This document shows, in pieces, positions 31,662 to 40,533 of a stretch of 64,000 bases of DNA. The stretch spans positions 372,001-436,000 of the forward strand of contig NZ_JAERSG010000005.1 of the NCBI RefSeq assembly GCF_016735675.1. Reading direction: 5' to 3'. The notes under the pieces were generated by a model, which was given only the letters and a program-made list of their open reading frames with translations, did no database searches and was not told the DNA's origin. Made by a program: the position numbers and the translations under genes. Each line of letters begins with the position of its first letter. Positions within the stretch are counted from its first letter, which is position 1. This DNA comes from Nocardioides baculatus. GTDB taxonomy: Bacteria > Actinomycetota > Actinomycetes > Propionibacteriales > Nocardioidaceae.

Positions 31662-32984
31662 GTGGCCAGCAGCAAGACCTCATCTGCATCGCCCAGCCTC
31701 CGGACGTACGTCCTCGACACCAGCGTCCTCCTCGCCGATCCGGGCGCGCTGACACGGTTCGCCGAGCACGAGGTCGTGCTCCCCGTGGTCGTGATCACCG
31801 AGCTCGAGGGCAAGCGGCACCACCCGGAGCTCGGGTTCTTCGCCCGCTCCGCACTGCGCTCGCTCGACGACCTGCGGGTCGTCCACGGACGCCTCGACCA
31901 GCCGGTCGCCATCGGCACCGAGGGCGGCACGCTCCGCGTGGAGCTCAACCACACCGACCCGCAGGCGCTGCCGTCCGGCTTCCGGCTCGGCGACAACGAC
32001 ACCCGGATCCTCGCGGTCGCGCGCAACCTCGCCGACGAGGGCCACCGCGTCACGCTGGTCTCCAAGGACCTGCCGCTGCGGATCAAGGCCTCCGCCGTCG
32101 GGCTCGACGCCCAGGAGTACCGCGCCGAGGCGATCAGCGACTCCGGCTACACCGGCATGACCGAGCTCGAGGTGGCGGCCACCGACCTCGACGAGCTCTA
32201 CGAGGACGGCACCCTCGACCTCGCGGAGGCGCGCGACCTGCCGTGCCACAACGGCCTCGTCCTGCTGTCCGGGAGGGGTACGGCGCTGGGTCGCGTCGGT
32301 GCGGACAAGCGGGTGCACCTCGTCCGCGGCGACCGCGACGCCTTCGGCATCCACGGCCGCTCCGCCGAGCAGCGCGTCGCGCTCGAGATGCTGCTCGACC
32401 CCGAGGTCGGCATCGTCTCGCTCGGTGGTCGTGCCGGCACCGGCAAGTCGGCGATGGCGCTGTGCGCCGGCCTGGAGGCCGTGATGGAGCGGCGCCAGCA
32501 CAAGAAGGTCGTCGTCTTCCGTCCGCTCTTCGCCGTCGGCGGCCAGGAGCTCGGCTACCTGCCCGGCTCGGAGAACGAGAAGATGTCGCCCTGGGCGCAG
32601 GCGGTCTTCGACACCCTCGGTTCGCTCACCGGCAACCACGTCATCGACGAGGTGATGGACCGCGGGATGCTCGAGGTGCTCCCGCTGACCCACATCCGCG
32701 GCCGCTCGCTCCACGACGCGTTCGTCATCGTCGACGAGGCCCAGTCGCTCGAGCGCAACGTGCTGCTGACGGTCCTCTCCCGGATCGGCGCCAACTCCAA
32801 GGTCGTCCTGACCCACGACGTCGCGCAGCGCGACAACCTGCGCGTCGGGCGCCACGACGGCATCGTCGCGGTGGTGGAGAAGCTGAAGGGCCACCCGCTC
32901 TTCGCCCACGTCACCCTCACCCGCTCCGAGCGCTCGCCCATCGCGGCCCTCGTGACCGAGATGCTGGAGGACGTCACCCTCTGA
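31662..32984 (+). CDS. PIN domain - PhoH family ATPase fusion (PhoH2-like)
   Basis: 440 residues from GTG 31662. Residues ~15-150 are a PIN ribonuclease domain with [29 protein letters not shown] and [11 protein letters not shown] supplying the acidic residues. Residues ~220-440 are a PhoH P-loop ATPase with [17 protein letters not shown] (Walker A) and [20 protein letters not shown] (Walker B). Related actinobacterial PhoH2 proteins are RNA helicase/ribonucleases. The 207-bp upstream gap includes a GGGCCGG/CCGGCCC stem just before the start. Confidence 0.92.
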   Translation: MASSKTSSASPSLRTYVLDTSVLLADPGALTRFAEHEVVLPVVVITELEGKRHHPELGFFARSALRSLDDLRVVHGRLDQPVAIGTEGGTLRVELNHTDPQALPSGFRLGDNDTRILAVARNLADEGHRVTLVSKDLPLRIKASAVGLDAQEYRAEAISDSGYTGMTELEVAATDLDELYEDGTLDLAEARDLPCHNGLVLLSGRGTALGRVGADKRVHLVRGDRDAFGIHGRSAEQRVALEMLLDPEVGIVSLGGRAGTGKSAMALCAGLEAVMERRQHKKVVVFRPLFAVGGQELGYLPGSENEKMSPWAQAVFDTLGSLTGNHVIDEVMDRGMLEVLPLTHIRGRSLHDAFVIVDEAQSLERNVLLTVLSRIGANSKVVLTHDVAQRDNLRVGRHDGIVAVVEKLKGHPLFAHVTLTRSERSPIAALVTEMLEDVTL

Positions 32985-33006
32985 CCCGCCCGCCCCGTCC
33001 GCTGTG

Positions 33007-33070
33007 ACGCCGGGTCACGAGCACCACCCACTGTGTGGCAACCCAGTGGATCGTCACCCCAACCCGGCGT
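33007..33070 (+). terminator. Nested stem-loop after phoH
   Basis: ACGCCGGGT (33007-33015) pairs perfectly with ACCCGGCGT (33062-33070). Inside, ACGA pairs with TCGT and CCACTG with CAGTGG, making one long interrupted stem 22 bp after the phoH stop. Probably the phoH terminator. A folded leader element of the downstream gene is the alternative. Confidence 0.5.
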
Positions 33071-33227
33071 TGCAGCGGGAGCACGGGGACGGCCGGGGGT
33101 CAAGGGGAGTGAGGGGTTTCTGGGGCTCGTGTGACTCACGAGACGCAACAAAACCCGTGTGGCACAAGGGCTCTAGTCAATTCGGGCGTTCGGTTTGCAC
33201 GCCTCCACGACCTCATGCATGGTGGTC

Positions 33228-33244
33228 GTGATCGTTTCGTGATC
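33228..33244 (+). promoter_or_regulatory. Direct repeat GTGATC-N5-GTGATC, possible MtrA-type box
   Basis: Two GTGATC half-sites have an 11-bp period, the two-half-site direct-repeat architecture reported for the actinobacterial response regulator MtrA, which controls cell-wall hydrolase genes. The half-site match is only partial. The repeat lies 135 bp before a secreted transglycosylase-like gene and is flanked by an inverted pair (TGGTGGT/ACCACCA). Confidence 0.35.
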
Positions 33245-33378
33245 AACCACCAGATGCCGGTGGGAGATCAGGCCAGGGACACCCCCCGAGAACCCGCGTC
33301 CCGACCGTGCTGCGTGACGATCCCGTGGTGCCTCTCGAGCCGCACGTCCCCCGTACCCCACCCCCGTGAGACTCCTCC

Positions 33379-34044
33379 GTGCCCCGTCCTGACAGATACG
33401 TCCCCACGCACCGCGCCCCCGGCAAGCACAAGGCCGTGCGCGGCCCGCGCCGAGCGCTCCGCACCGGGGTCGCGCTGACCGGGCTGGCCGCCGCCGTGAC
33501 CGGGGTCAGCGTCACCGGCGGGATGTTCACGAGCGACACCGGCCTGACGCCGGCCGCCGCCGACGTCGCGCCGACCACCGCCTCCGCGCCGGTCGAGTCC
33601 GGCGAGACCGCGGCCGCCGAGTCCGAGGCGCTCGCCCAGCGCTCGCAGCGCCAGGTCACCTCCCGCTCCTCGCGCCGCGACGCCACCAAGGCGACGGCCC
33701 TGACGATGTCGGCCGGCCCCGTCGTCACGAAGTCGCAGTCCCTCTCCCAGGGCGACCCCCGCGAGATCGCCCAGGCCCTCCTGCCGCTCTACGGCTTCTC
33801 GTCCGACCAGTTCTCCTGCCTCGACTCCCTCTACATGAGCGAGTCCGGGTGGCGGATCGACGCGGACAACCCGAGCTCGTCGGCGTACGGCATCCCGCAG
33901 GCGCTGACGCAACTGCACGACCTCCCGGCCGACTACATGACCTCGGCCGAGTCGCAGATCCGGTGGGGGCTGGAGTACATCCAGGACACCTACGGCTCGC
34001 CGTGCAGCGCGTGGAGCTTCAAGTCCAGCCACGGCTGGTACTGA
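33379..34044 (+). CDS. Secreted lytic-transglycosylase-like cell-wall protein
   Basis: 221 residues from GTG 33379. A basic N-terminus leads into a hydrophobic signal segment (ALTGLAAAVTGVSVTGGMF). A low-complexity Ala/Ser/Arg stretch follows. Residues ~130-221 form a compact domain: ALLPLYGFSSDQFSCLDSLY, MSESGWRIDADNPSSSAYGI, PQALT, then QIRWGLEYIQDTYGSPCSAW. The ES-GWR...SSAYGIPQ pattern is that of the small lysozyme-like/Rpf-like transglycosylases of actinobacteria, with the catalytic Glu in SESGW. The two cysteines could form a disulfide. It likely cleaves peptidoglycan. Confidence 0.82.
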   Translation: MPRPDRYVPTHRAPGKHKAVRGPRRALRTGVALTGLAAAVTGVSVTGGMFTSDTGLTPAAADVAPTTASAPVESGETAAAESEALAQRSQRQVTSRSSRRDATKATALTMSAGPVVTKSQSLSQGDPREIAQALLPLYGFSSDQFSCLDSLYMSESGWRIDADNPSSSAYGIPQALTQLHDLPADYMTSAESQIRWGLEYIQDTYGSPCSAWSFKSSHGWY

Positions 34045-34063
34045 GCGACCCGCCCGCACGGGC

Positions 34064-34242
34064 TGGACCACTGGTCCAACCGATCGGCCTAGTCAAGGCC
34101 GGATCGGCTCACGCCGGTCCTCCCGACGCGCCATCCTGCCGTTGTGAGGTGCACCCGGGGGGTGCGCCTCACACCTACACGACCAGGGGGGTCGGGAGAG
34201 GCGCGGCACGCACGTTCCACGGGGGCGAGCGAGCCGCGCCTC
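34064..34242. terminator. Cluster of four hairpins between convergent genes
   Basis: In the 216-bp gap after the transglycosylase-like gene and before the stop of the GNAT gene, four stems follow one another. They are TGGACCA-c-TGGTCCA (34064-34078); CCGATCGGCC with GGCCGGATCGG, one bulge (34080-34106); GTGAGGTGCACCC with a 12/13 partner ending in CCTCAC (from 34144); and GAGGCGCGGC/GCCGCGCCTC (34198-34207 with 34233-34242). They probably act as strong bidirectional termination. The first could also be an operator. Confidence 0.6.
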
Positions 34243-34260
34243 GTTGTGTGTGGCGCCAGA

Positions 34261-34869
34261 TCAGCGCGCGGCCACCTCGAGCGACATCACGCAGTTCTTC
34301 ATCCCCTTGGGGCGGTCGTAGGCGAACCCGACGCGTTCGTACATGCTCCGGGTGCCGTTGTAGAGCCATGACGACGAGGTCTTCTTGATGACCTCGGTGA
34401 GGTCGTGGGGGTAGCCCTCCACGGTGCCGCCGCCCTCCGCGGCGATCAGCTCGAGGGCGCCGCGCAGGGCCACCTCGGCGAGGCCCTCGCGGCGTCGCCC
34501 CTTGTCGACGCGGATGCACGTGATCCGGTAGTCCGGGTCGGCGTCCTTCTCCGCGTCGTACTGCTTGCGGTGGTGGATGTCGGGCAGCTCGGCCGGCGAG
34601 CCGTACTCCGCCCACGCCACGGCGAGGTCGCCGTCGATCACCAGCGCAGCGTGCGCGACGCCCTCGTCGACCATCGCCTTCTTGAACGCCTTGTTGCCCT
34701 CCGGGCCGGGCTGGCGGTCGTCACGGTCGGCGTGGAACGCGACGCACCAGCAGCCGCCGAAGAGGCCACCCATCCGCTCGTTGAGGCCGACGAACAGGTC
34801 CCAGGTCTCGGGCGTCAGCGCCCGGATCTCGTACGCCGTCCCGGTGCCCGTCGTGATCGTCGTGGTCAT
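34261..34869 (-). CDS. GNAT-family N-acetyltransferase
   Basis: 202 residues. A GNAT-like core with EIRALTPETWDLFVGLNERM at the start, LVIDGDLAVAWAEYGSPAEL, ITCIRVDKGRRREGLAEVAL (acetyl-CoA-binding R/GxxG-like turn) and a late SMYERVGFAYDRPKGMKNCV. GCWCVAFH near residue 40 recalls the subgroup that acts on small molecules or antibiotics. Substrate unknown. Confidence 0.8.
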   Translation of the reverse strand: MTTTITTGTGTAYEIRALTPETWDLFVGLNERMGGLFGGCWCVAFHADRDDRQPGPEGNKAFKKAMVDEGVAHAALVIDGDLAVAWAEYGSPAELPDIHHRKQYDAEKDADPDYRITCIRVDKGRRREGLAEVALRGALELIAAEGGGTVEGYPHDLTEVIKKTSSSWLYNGTRSMYERVGFAYDRPKGMKNCVMSLEVAAR

Positions 34870-34913
34870 GCGCCCACGCTAGGCCGAGTTCCGGACGAGC
34901 GGCTGCCGCATCC

Positions 34914-35402
34914 TCAGCGCGCCTCGAAGACGGTCACGTCGCCGGTGTCGGTCTCGAGGTCCAGGCGACGCACGTCGCTGAAGCGACGCGACAGCATCCG
35001 CTGGCCGGTCTCGCCCGAGAAGCGGTGGCGCGGTCGCTCGGTCGCTCCGTCGCCGCCGGTCACGGCGACGAGCGTGCCGCCCGGTCGCAGCACGCGGCGG
35101 ACCTCGGCCAGCGCGCGGTCGATGTCGCGGACGTGGTCGAGCACCCACCCTGCGTAGACCACGTCGAAGCCCTCGGGGTCGAACGGGAGGTAGCAGATGT
35201 CCGCCTGGCGCGCGTCCACGCCGCGCGCCGCAGCGAGCTCGACGAGGTCGTCGGAGTAGTCGGTGGCGACGAGGGTGACGCCGGGGAGGGCGTCGATCCG
35301 CTCCGCCATCTCACCGGAGCCGCAGCCCACCTCGAGGACGCGCGAGTCCCCGGTCATGGCGCGGTCGATCGCCTTGAAGGCCTCACGCAGCGCGTCGGTC
35401 AC
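34914..35402 (-). CDS. Short class I SAM-dependent methyltransferase
   Basis: 162 residues. Motif I is VLEVGCGSGEMAERID, then LVATDYSDDLVELA, DICYLPFDPEGFDVVYAGWV (motif II) and RVLRPGGTLVAVTG. It is shorter than usual because the N-terminal helices are trimmed and the end is a brief beta piece. The start lies 6 bp downstream of the fumC stop on the same strand, suggesting cotranscription. Substrate unknown. Confidence 0.82.
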   Translation of the reverse strand: MTDALREAFKAIDRAMTGDSRVLEVGCGSGEMAERIDALPGVTLVATDYSDDLVELAAARGVDARQADICYLPFDPEGFDVVYAGWVLDHVRDIDRALAEVRRVLRPGGTLVAVTGGDGATERPRHRFSGETGQRMLSRRFSDVRRLDLETDTGDVTVFEAR

Positions 35403-35408
35403 CGGCCC

Positions 35409-36803
35409 TCACCGTCCCGTCATCGAGTCGACGTCGAGCGCGGCGTCGAGCTGCTCCTCGGTGAGGTCGCCCCGCTCGACGTAGCCCATCGCGATCACCG
35501 TCTCGCGGATCGTGGCGCCCTCGGCCAGCGCCTTCTTGGCGACCTTCGCCGCCTCCTCGTAGCCGAGGTGGGCGTTGAGCGGCGTCACGACGGACGGGGA
35601 GGACTCGGCGTAGCGCCGCATCCGCTCGGCGTCGGCGGTGATCCCGTCGACGCACCGCTCGGCGAGCAGCACGGTCGAGGTGGAGAGGACGTGCACCGAC
35701 TCGAGGAGCGCGTGGGCCATCACCGGCATCATCACGTTGAGCTCGAAGCTGCCGGCGGCGCCGGCCCAGGCGATCGTCGCGTCGTTGCCGACGACCCGCG
35801 CGCACACCATCAGCGTCGCCTCGGGCAGCACCGGGTTGACCTTGCCGGGCATGATGCTCGACCCGGGCTGCAGGTCGGGAAGGTGGATCTCGGCGAGGCC
35901 GGTGGTCGGGCCGGACGACATCCAGCGGAGGTCGTTGCAGATCTTGGTCAGCCCGACCGCGATGGTCCGCAGCACGCCGGAGAGCTCGACGAGGGAGTCG
36001 CGGGTGCCCTGCGCCTCGAAGTGGTCGCGGGCCTCGGTGAAGGGCTGGCCGGTGCGCTCGACGAGTGCTGCGATCGCTCGTCCGGCGAAGGCGGCCGGCG
36101 TGTTGATGCCCGTGCCGACGGCCGTGCCACCGAGCGGCAGCTCCCGCACGCGGGGGAGCACCGCGTCGAGTCGCTCGGCCGCCAGCCGCAACGTGGCGGC
36201 GTACGCCCCGATCTCCTGGCCCAGCGTGACCGGGGTGGCGTCCATCAGGTGGGTGCGGCCGGCCTTGACCGTGTCGGCGAACTCGACGGCCTTGGCCTCG
36301 AACGACGTCGCCAGGCGGTCGAGGGCGGGCAGCAGGTCGTCGACGACGGCGAGCGTCGCGGCGACGTGGATGCTGGTGGGGAAGGTGTCGTTGCTGCTCT
36401 GCGAGGCGTTGACGTGGTCGTTGGGGTGGACGGTGACGCCGGCCCGGTCGGCGAGGCTGGCGATCACCTCGTTGGCGTTCATGTTGGAGCTGGTGCCCGA
36501 GCCGGTCTGGAAGACGTCGATCGGGAACTCGCCGTCGTGCTCGCCGGCCACGATCGCGTCGGCGGCCGCGACCACGGCCTGCGCCTGCTCGTGGGTGATC
36601 ACGCCGAGGGCACCGTTGGCGGTCGCGGCCGCGGCCTTGACGTGCGCGAGCGCCTGGACGTGCCGCGGCTGGAGCCGGAGACCGCTGATCGGGAAGTTCT
36701 CGACGGCCCGCTGGGTCTGGGCCCGCCAGAGGGCGTCGCGAGGCACCTCGACGTCTCCCATGGAGTCGTGCTCGGTGCGGGTGGGTGCGCCGTCGTCGCT
36801 CAT
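35409..36803 (-). CDS. fumC: Fumarate hydratase, class II
   Basis: 464 residues. The fumarase/aspartase fold is plain: [71 protein letters not shown] and the signature [16 protein letters not shown]. It interconverts fumarate and malate in the TCA cycle without a metal centre. A class I enzyme is also encoded in this window at 44609-46330. Divergent from the ArsR gene across 53 bp. Confidence 0.95.
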   Translation of the reverse strand: MSDDGAPTRTEHDSMGDVEVPRDALWRAQTQRAVENFPISGLRLQPRHVQALAHVKAAAATANGALGVITHEQAQAVVAAADAIVAGEHDGEFPIDVFQTGSGTSSNMNANEVIASLADRAGVTVHPNDHVNASQSSNDTFPTSIHVAATLAVVDDLLPALDRLATSFEAKAVEFADTVKAGRTHLMDATPVTLGQEIGAYAATLRLAAERLDAVLPRVRELPLGGTAVGTGINTPAAFAGRAIAALVERTGQPFTEARDHFEAQGTRDSLVELSGVLRTIAVGLTKICNDLRWMSSGPTTGLAEIHLPDLQPGSSIMPGKVNPVLPEATLMVCARVVGNDATIAWAGAAGSFELNVMMPVMAHALLESVHVLSTSTVLLAERCVDGITADAERMRRYAESSPSVVTPLNAHLGYEEAAKVAKKALAEGATIRETVIAMGYVERGDLTEEQLDAALDVDSMTGR

Positions 36804-36830
36804 GGATCCGACCGTAGTCCTTGACGAACA

Positions 36831-36848
36831 GGTAACCGAGAGGTTACC
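36831..36848. promoter_or_regulatory. ArsR-type operator GGTAACC-gaga-GGTTACC
   Basis: A perfect 7-4-7 inverted repeat starts 5 bp after TTGACG (36821-36826). It fills the spacer of a TTGACG-17-TTACCA promoter and ends 8 bp before the ArsR ATG. The position is ideal for autorepression. It may also affect the divergent fumC promoter. Confidence 0.65.
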
Positions 36849-36856
36849 AATAGGGC

Positions 36857-37228
36857 ATGGATCCGTTCGTCGCGCTGGCAGACCCGGTGCGTCGCGGACT
36901 CCTCGTGCGGCTCGCGCGCGGCTCGGCACGGGTCGTCGACCTCACGGCCGAGCAGTCCATCAGCCGCCCGGCGGTCAGCCGGCACCTGCGCGTGCTGTCC
37001 GAGGCGGGGCTGGTGACCGCGGAGGACCGCGGGCGCGAGCGGCACTACCGGCTCGAGCGGGACGGCCTGGCGGTCGTCACGGACTGGCTGGCGACGCTCG
37101 AGCAGCGTCCCCGCTTCGACGAGTCCGTGCTCGACGGTCTCGACCTCGAGGTCCGGCGCACGGGCCGCGACCGGCGTACGGCGCCCGACGCCCGCGCCGC
37201 CCACCCATCCCAGGAGGACACCGCATGA
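36857..37228 (+). CDS. ArsR-family winged-helix regulator
   Basis: 123 residues. HTH at ~15-75: [20 protein letters not shown], then [20 protein letters not shown] and a wing [12 protein letters not shown]. No metal-binding cysteine pair is present, so it is of the non-metal type often paired with an SRPBCC protein, as here. Its stop overlaps the next ATG. The C-terminal 30 residues are basic and probably flexible. Confidence 0.9.
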   Translation: MDPFVALADPVRRGLLVRLARGSARVVDLTAEQSISRPAVSRHLRVLSEAGLVTAEDRGRERHYRLERDGLAVVTDWLATLEQRPRFDESVLDGLDLEVRRTGRDRRTAPDARAAHPSQEDTA

Positions 37229-37773
37229 CCAGCCCCACCGACCTCATGACCGGCCGCCGCGAGACCACCGACGGTCGCACCCTGCTCGTGATCGAGCGCT
37301 CCTACCGCGCACCGCTGGAGGACGTCTGGGCGGCGTGCACCGAGCCCGGCCGGATGGAGCGGTGGGTCGGCACGTGGAGCGGGGACCCCGACTCCGGGAC
37401 GATCACCTTCCGGATGACGGCCGAGGGCGAGGACGCGAAGCCGGAGGAGATGGACGTCCTCGCCTGCGAGCCGCCGCGCCGCTTCGTCGTCCGGGGTCGC
37501 CAGCCCGAGTCCTTCACCGAGGACGGTTCGGGGGAGAAGGTGCACTGGGAGATGGGGGTCGAGCTCACCGAGGCCGACGGCACCACCCTGCTGAGGTTCA
37601 CCCGGGTGCTCGCGCCGGGTGACACGGGACGCGCCATGGTCGCGAGCGTCGGCCCGGGCTGGGACTACTACCTCGACCGGCTGACGGCCCACCTCTCCGG
37701 GGACGACGTGGCCGCGGTGGACTGGGAGTCCTACGCCGGTGGGTCGGCCTGGTACCGCGAGCACTTCGCCTGA
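37225..37773 (+). CDS. SRPBCC (AHSA1/START-like) domain protein
   Basis: 182 residues, AGGAGG before the ATG. The helix-grip fold is indicated by LVIERSYRAPLEDVWAACTE and PGRMERWVGTW at the start, mid-strands PPRRFVVRGRQP and WEMGVELTEADGTTLLRFTR, and a long C-terminal helix ending DYYLDRLTAHLSG. It binds a hydrophobic ligand or acts with the ArsR partner with which it is translationally coupled. Exact role unknown. Confidence 0.88.
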   Translation: MTSPTDLMTGRRETTDGRTLLVIERSYRAPLEDVWAACTEPGRMERWVGTWSGDPDSGTITFRMTAEGEDAKPEEMDVLACEPPRRFVVRGRQPESFTEDGSGEKVHWEMGVELTEADGTTLLRFTRVLAPGDTGRAMVASVGPGWDYYLDRLTAHLSGDDVAAVDWESYAGGSAWYREHFA

Positions 37774-37827
37774 CCGGTCGGCCTCGACCGGAGGGTCGGG
37801 TGGATCTGCCCCACCGGGTTGGGGACG

Positions 37828-39726
37828 ATGGAGCGCATGCGATCACTTCCTCTCGGGATCGCTGTCGTGCTCATGGGGGTGGGCTCCGCCTGCTCCTTCG
37901 CCGGCAGTGACGACGACTCCGATCCGGCGGCCGACCTGGCGGACGACCTCGCGGCCGCGCTGTCCGGGCACTCGCTCGGCGACGTGCCGCTCGTCGACGA
38001 GGCGGCCCGCGACGCCCTCGCCGAGCTCGTCGCGCCGCTCGACGAGGTGCCCGTCGCCGTCGACGTCGTCGACGTCGTGACGGTCGAGGAGGAGGGGCGC
38101 GCTGACGCGACCCTCGCGTGGCAGTGGGACCTCGGCGGCCCGGACCTCTGGACGTACGAGACCACGGTGGCGCTTACCCGGGGTGGCGACGGGAGCAGCT
38201 GGGCGGTCGCCTGGGCACCCGACGACCTCGCCCCTGACCTGGCCGAGGGCGAGACGCTCGGCCTGCGCACCATCACCCCGGACCGCGGCGACATCACCGG
38301 CGCCGACGGGACGGTGCTCGTCACCGAGCGCCCGGTCCTGCGCTACGGGCTCGACAAGACCAAGGTCGAGGGTGCGCAGGTGGCCCGCAGCGCCCGGAGG
38401 ATCGCGCGGATCCTCGACCTCGACCCCGGGCCCTACGTCGACCGCGCGGAGGCGATGGGGGCGGAGGCCTTCGTCGAGGCGGTGGTGCTGCGCGAGGAGG
38501 ACGCACGCGAGGTGCTGCCCGCCTTCCGGAAGGTGCCGGGCGCGTTGGCCGTCAACGACACCCTCCCGCTGGCGCCGAGCCGCGAGTTCGCGGCCGCCCT
38601 GCTGGGTCGGGTCGGCGCCGCCACCGAGGAGGTCGTCGAGGAGTCCGACGGCGCCGTCGTCGCCGGCGACGAGGTCGGCCTGTCCGGCCTCCAGGCGCGC
38701 TACGACGACCAGCTCCGCGGCACGGCCGGCCGGTCGGTCGTCATCCGCGACGCGCAGGACCAGCTCCGGACGGCCTTCGAGGTCCCGGCCGTGGACGGAG
38801 CGCCGCTGGCGACCACCCTCGACGTCGGGCTCCAGGAGCGCGCCGAGGCGGCGCTCGCCACGCTGGGCGACGGCGCACCCGCCAGCGCCCTGGTCGCGAT
38901 CCGGCCGTCGGACGGCGCGATCCTCGCCACGGCCAACGGCGCGGGAGCCGACGGCGCCGACCTCGCCGACACCGGCCAGTACGCCCCCGGCTCGACCTTC
39001 AAGGTCGTCTCCTCGCTCGCGCTGCTGCGCAGCGGGCTCGGCCCGTCCGACCGCGTGGCGTGCCCGGCGACCACGGTGGTCGACGGCCGCACCTTCAAGA
39101 ACTACGACGACTACCCGTCGTCCTCGATCGGCGAGATCACCCTCGCGCAGGCGGTCGCCCAGTCGTGCAACACCGCCTTCGTCGGCAACGCCGACCGGCT
39201 CGCCCCGGGCGACGCCACGAAGGCCGCGCAGGCGCTCGGGCTCGGCACCGACCACGACCTCGGGTTCCCGGTCTACTTCGGCCAGGTGCCGCCGCCCGAG
39301 ACCGAGACCGGTGCCGCCGCCGACCTGATCGGCCAGGGCACCGTGCTCGCCAGCCCGTTCGCGATGGCGACCGTCGCCGCGTCGGTGCAGGCCGGTCGGG
39401 CCGTGCTGCCCGTGCTGCTCCCGGACCACCAGGTCGAGCAGGTGCCGCCCGAGCAGCCGCTGACCCAGGCGGAGGCGACCACCCTGCGCGGCCTGATGCG
39501 GGGCGTGGTGGACACCGGGTCGGGGCGGTTCCTGCTCGACGTACCCGGCGTCACCGGTGCCAAGACCGGGACGGCCGAGTACGGCGAGCCCGACGCGTCC
39601 GGCGAGCTGGAGACCCATGCCTGGATGATCGCCACCCGTGGCGACCTGGCCGTGGCGGTCTTCGTGGAGACGGGCGTCTCCGGGTCGCAGACCGCGGGAC
39701 CGGTGCTGGAGGCGTTCCTGCGCTGA
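37828..39726 (+). CDS. Penicillin-binding protein (transpeptidase) with NTF2-like N-terminal domain
   Basis: 632 residues from ATG 37828; ATG 37837 is an alternative. A short signal ending in GSAC suggests a lipoprotein, although the lipobox is not canonical. Next are an NTF2-like (MecA-N) domain (~35-150), a PBP dimerisation domain, and a transpeptidase domain with the three active-site motifs: Ser389 in GSTFK, SCN at ~446-448 and KTG at ~579-581. It cross-links peptidoglycan outside the membrane. The build is that of class B PBPs of the actinobacterial PbpA/PBP2a-like group. Confidence 0.92.
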   Translation: MERMRSLPLGIAVVLMGVGSACSFAGSDDDSDPAADLADDLAAALSGHSLGDVPLVDEAARDALAELVAPLDEVPVAVDVVDVVTVEEEGRADATLAWQWDLGGPDLWTYETTVALTRGGDGSSWAVAWAPDDLAPDLAEGETLGLRTITPDRGDITGADGTVLVTERPVLRYGLDKTKVEGAQVARSARRIARILDLDPGPYVDRAEAMGAEAFVEAVVLREEDAREVLPAFRKVPGALAVNDTLPLAPSREFAAALLGRVGAATEEVVEESDGAVVAGDEVGLSGLQARYDDQLRGTAGRSVVIRDAQDQLRTAFEVPAVDGAPLATTLDVGLQERAEAALATLGDGAPASALVAIRPSDGAILATANGAGADGADLADTGQYAPGSTFKVVSSLALLRSGLGPSDRVACPATTVVDGRTFKNYDDYPSSSIGEITLAQAVAQSCNTAFVGNADRLAPGDATKAAQALGLGTDHDLGFPVYFGQVPPPETETGAAADLIGQGTVLASPFAMATVAASVQAGRAVLPVLLPDHQVEQVPPEQPLTQAEATTLRGLMRGVVDTGSGRFLLDVPGVTGAKTGTAEYGEPDASGELETHAWMIATRGDLAVAVFVETGVSGSQTAGPVLEAFLR

Positions 39727-39736
39727 GTCGTGCTCG

Positions 39737-40417
39737 CTAGGACCGGCGCGCGAGGTAGAGGAAGTACTCCTCCGGCCGGTCCTGGAGCAGCACGTCGTGC
39801 GCCTGCTCCTCGGCGGCGCCGAAGACCTCCCGCATGGCGGCCAGCAGGTCGGGCGCGGCGTTGGCCGACCAGACGACGAGGACCCCGCCCGGGCTCAGCA
39901 GGTCGTGGCAGCGGCCGAGGAACTCGGCCTGGTAGACCTGTTCGTTGCCCTCGTGGACGAGGTAGCCGGGTCCGTTGTCGACGTCGAGGAGCACCAGGTC
40001 GTAGGCCGACCGCGCCTCGGCGATGGCCATCGCGATGTCGGCGTTGACGACCGTCGCCCGCGCGTCGGCCAGGATCCCGGGACCGTGCGGGACGGTGCCG
40101 TTGCGCATCCACTCGATGAGCGGCTCCTCGATCTCGACCACGACCGCCCGCTCGACGCGTACGTCGGCGAGGACGCGCTGGAGGGTGAAGCCCAGTCCCA
40201 GCCCGCCGATCAGCACGGCGGTCGGCTCGTCGACCAGGGCGAGGGCCTGCGCGGCGAGCTCGATCTCGCTCGTGGTCTCGAGGGTGTCCATCACGAAGAC
40301 GCCGTTGACCCGCAGCTCGAGGACGTCGGCCGCGGTCTCGGACGCGCGGCGACGGAGCACGAGCTCGCCCCGCTCGGTCTCCGCGCGGGCGATCTCCGCG
40401 ATGCTGTCGGTGGTCAC
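39737..40417 (-). CDS. Spermidine-synthase-like methyltransferase-fold protein
   Basis: 226 residues from GTG 40417. The Rossmann fold of polyamine synthases is shown by ELRVNGVFVMDTLETTSEIE, AVLIGGLGLGFTLQRVLADV, AVVVEIEEPLIEWMRNG and DLVLLDVDNGPGYLVHEGNE. The catalytic substrate loops of true spermidine synthases are not clear. Such single-domain forms in actinobacteria have no assigned reaction. Converges with the PBP gene. Confidence 0.75.
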   Translation of the reverse strand: MTTDSIAEIARAETERGELVLRRRASETAADVLELRVNGVFVMDTLETTSEIELAAQALALVDEPTAVLIGGLGLGFTLQRVLADVRVERAVVVEIEEPLIEWMRNGTVPHGPGILADARATVVNADIAMAIAEARSAYDLVLLDVDNGPGYLVHEGNEQVYQAEFLGRCHDLLSPGGVLVVWSANAAPDLLAAMREVFGAAEEQAHDVLLQDRPEEYFLYLARRS

Positions 40418-40429
40418 ACGTCCATCCTG

Positions 40430-40481
40430 CCCCACCGCGCGTGGTCCGACCCTCGTCCGGGTCGACCACCCGCAGGTGGGG
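40430..40481. promoter_or_regulatory. Nested inverted repeats upstream of the first CarH-like gene
   Basis: CCCCACC (40430-40436) pairs with GGTGGGG (40475-40481). Inside, TGGTCCGACCC (40442-40452) pairs with GGGTCGACCA (40459-40468) with one bulged base. The element is centred in the 116-bp divergent gap between the synthase-like gene and the first CarH-like gene. It may be an operator or a cruciform-forming site. It does not contain the 11-bp repeats found upstream of the second paralogue. Confidence 0.4.
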
Positions 40482-40533
40482 AGAGTGGCCGAAAGGGCTG
40501 CCCTGACCGGCCTCGACGGCCTACCTTGAACAG

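Larger units (their letters stand above)
32985..33378. other. 394-bp non-coding region upstream of the transglycosylase-like gene
   Basis: No convincing gene. It starts with a nested hairpin (33007-33070), continues with a G-rich segment and a comparatively A/T-rich segment around 33150-33210. It then has direct repeats at 33228-33244 flanked by the inverted pair TGGTGGT/ACCACCA. The length and structure suggest a long, regulated leader for the cell-wall gene at 33379. A c-di-AMP (ydaO) riboswitch was looked for because of the gene type, but its conserved blocks were not recognised. Confidence 0.5.

Noticed and set aside
32985..33378. c-di-AMP (ydaO) riboswitch before the transglycosylase-like gene
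   Set aside because: Gene type and leader length suggested it, but the conserved sequence blocks of that riboswitch could not be found on either strand.
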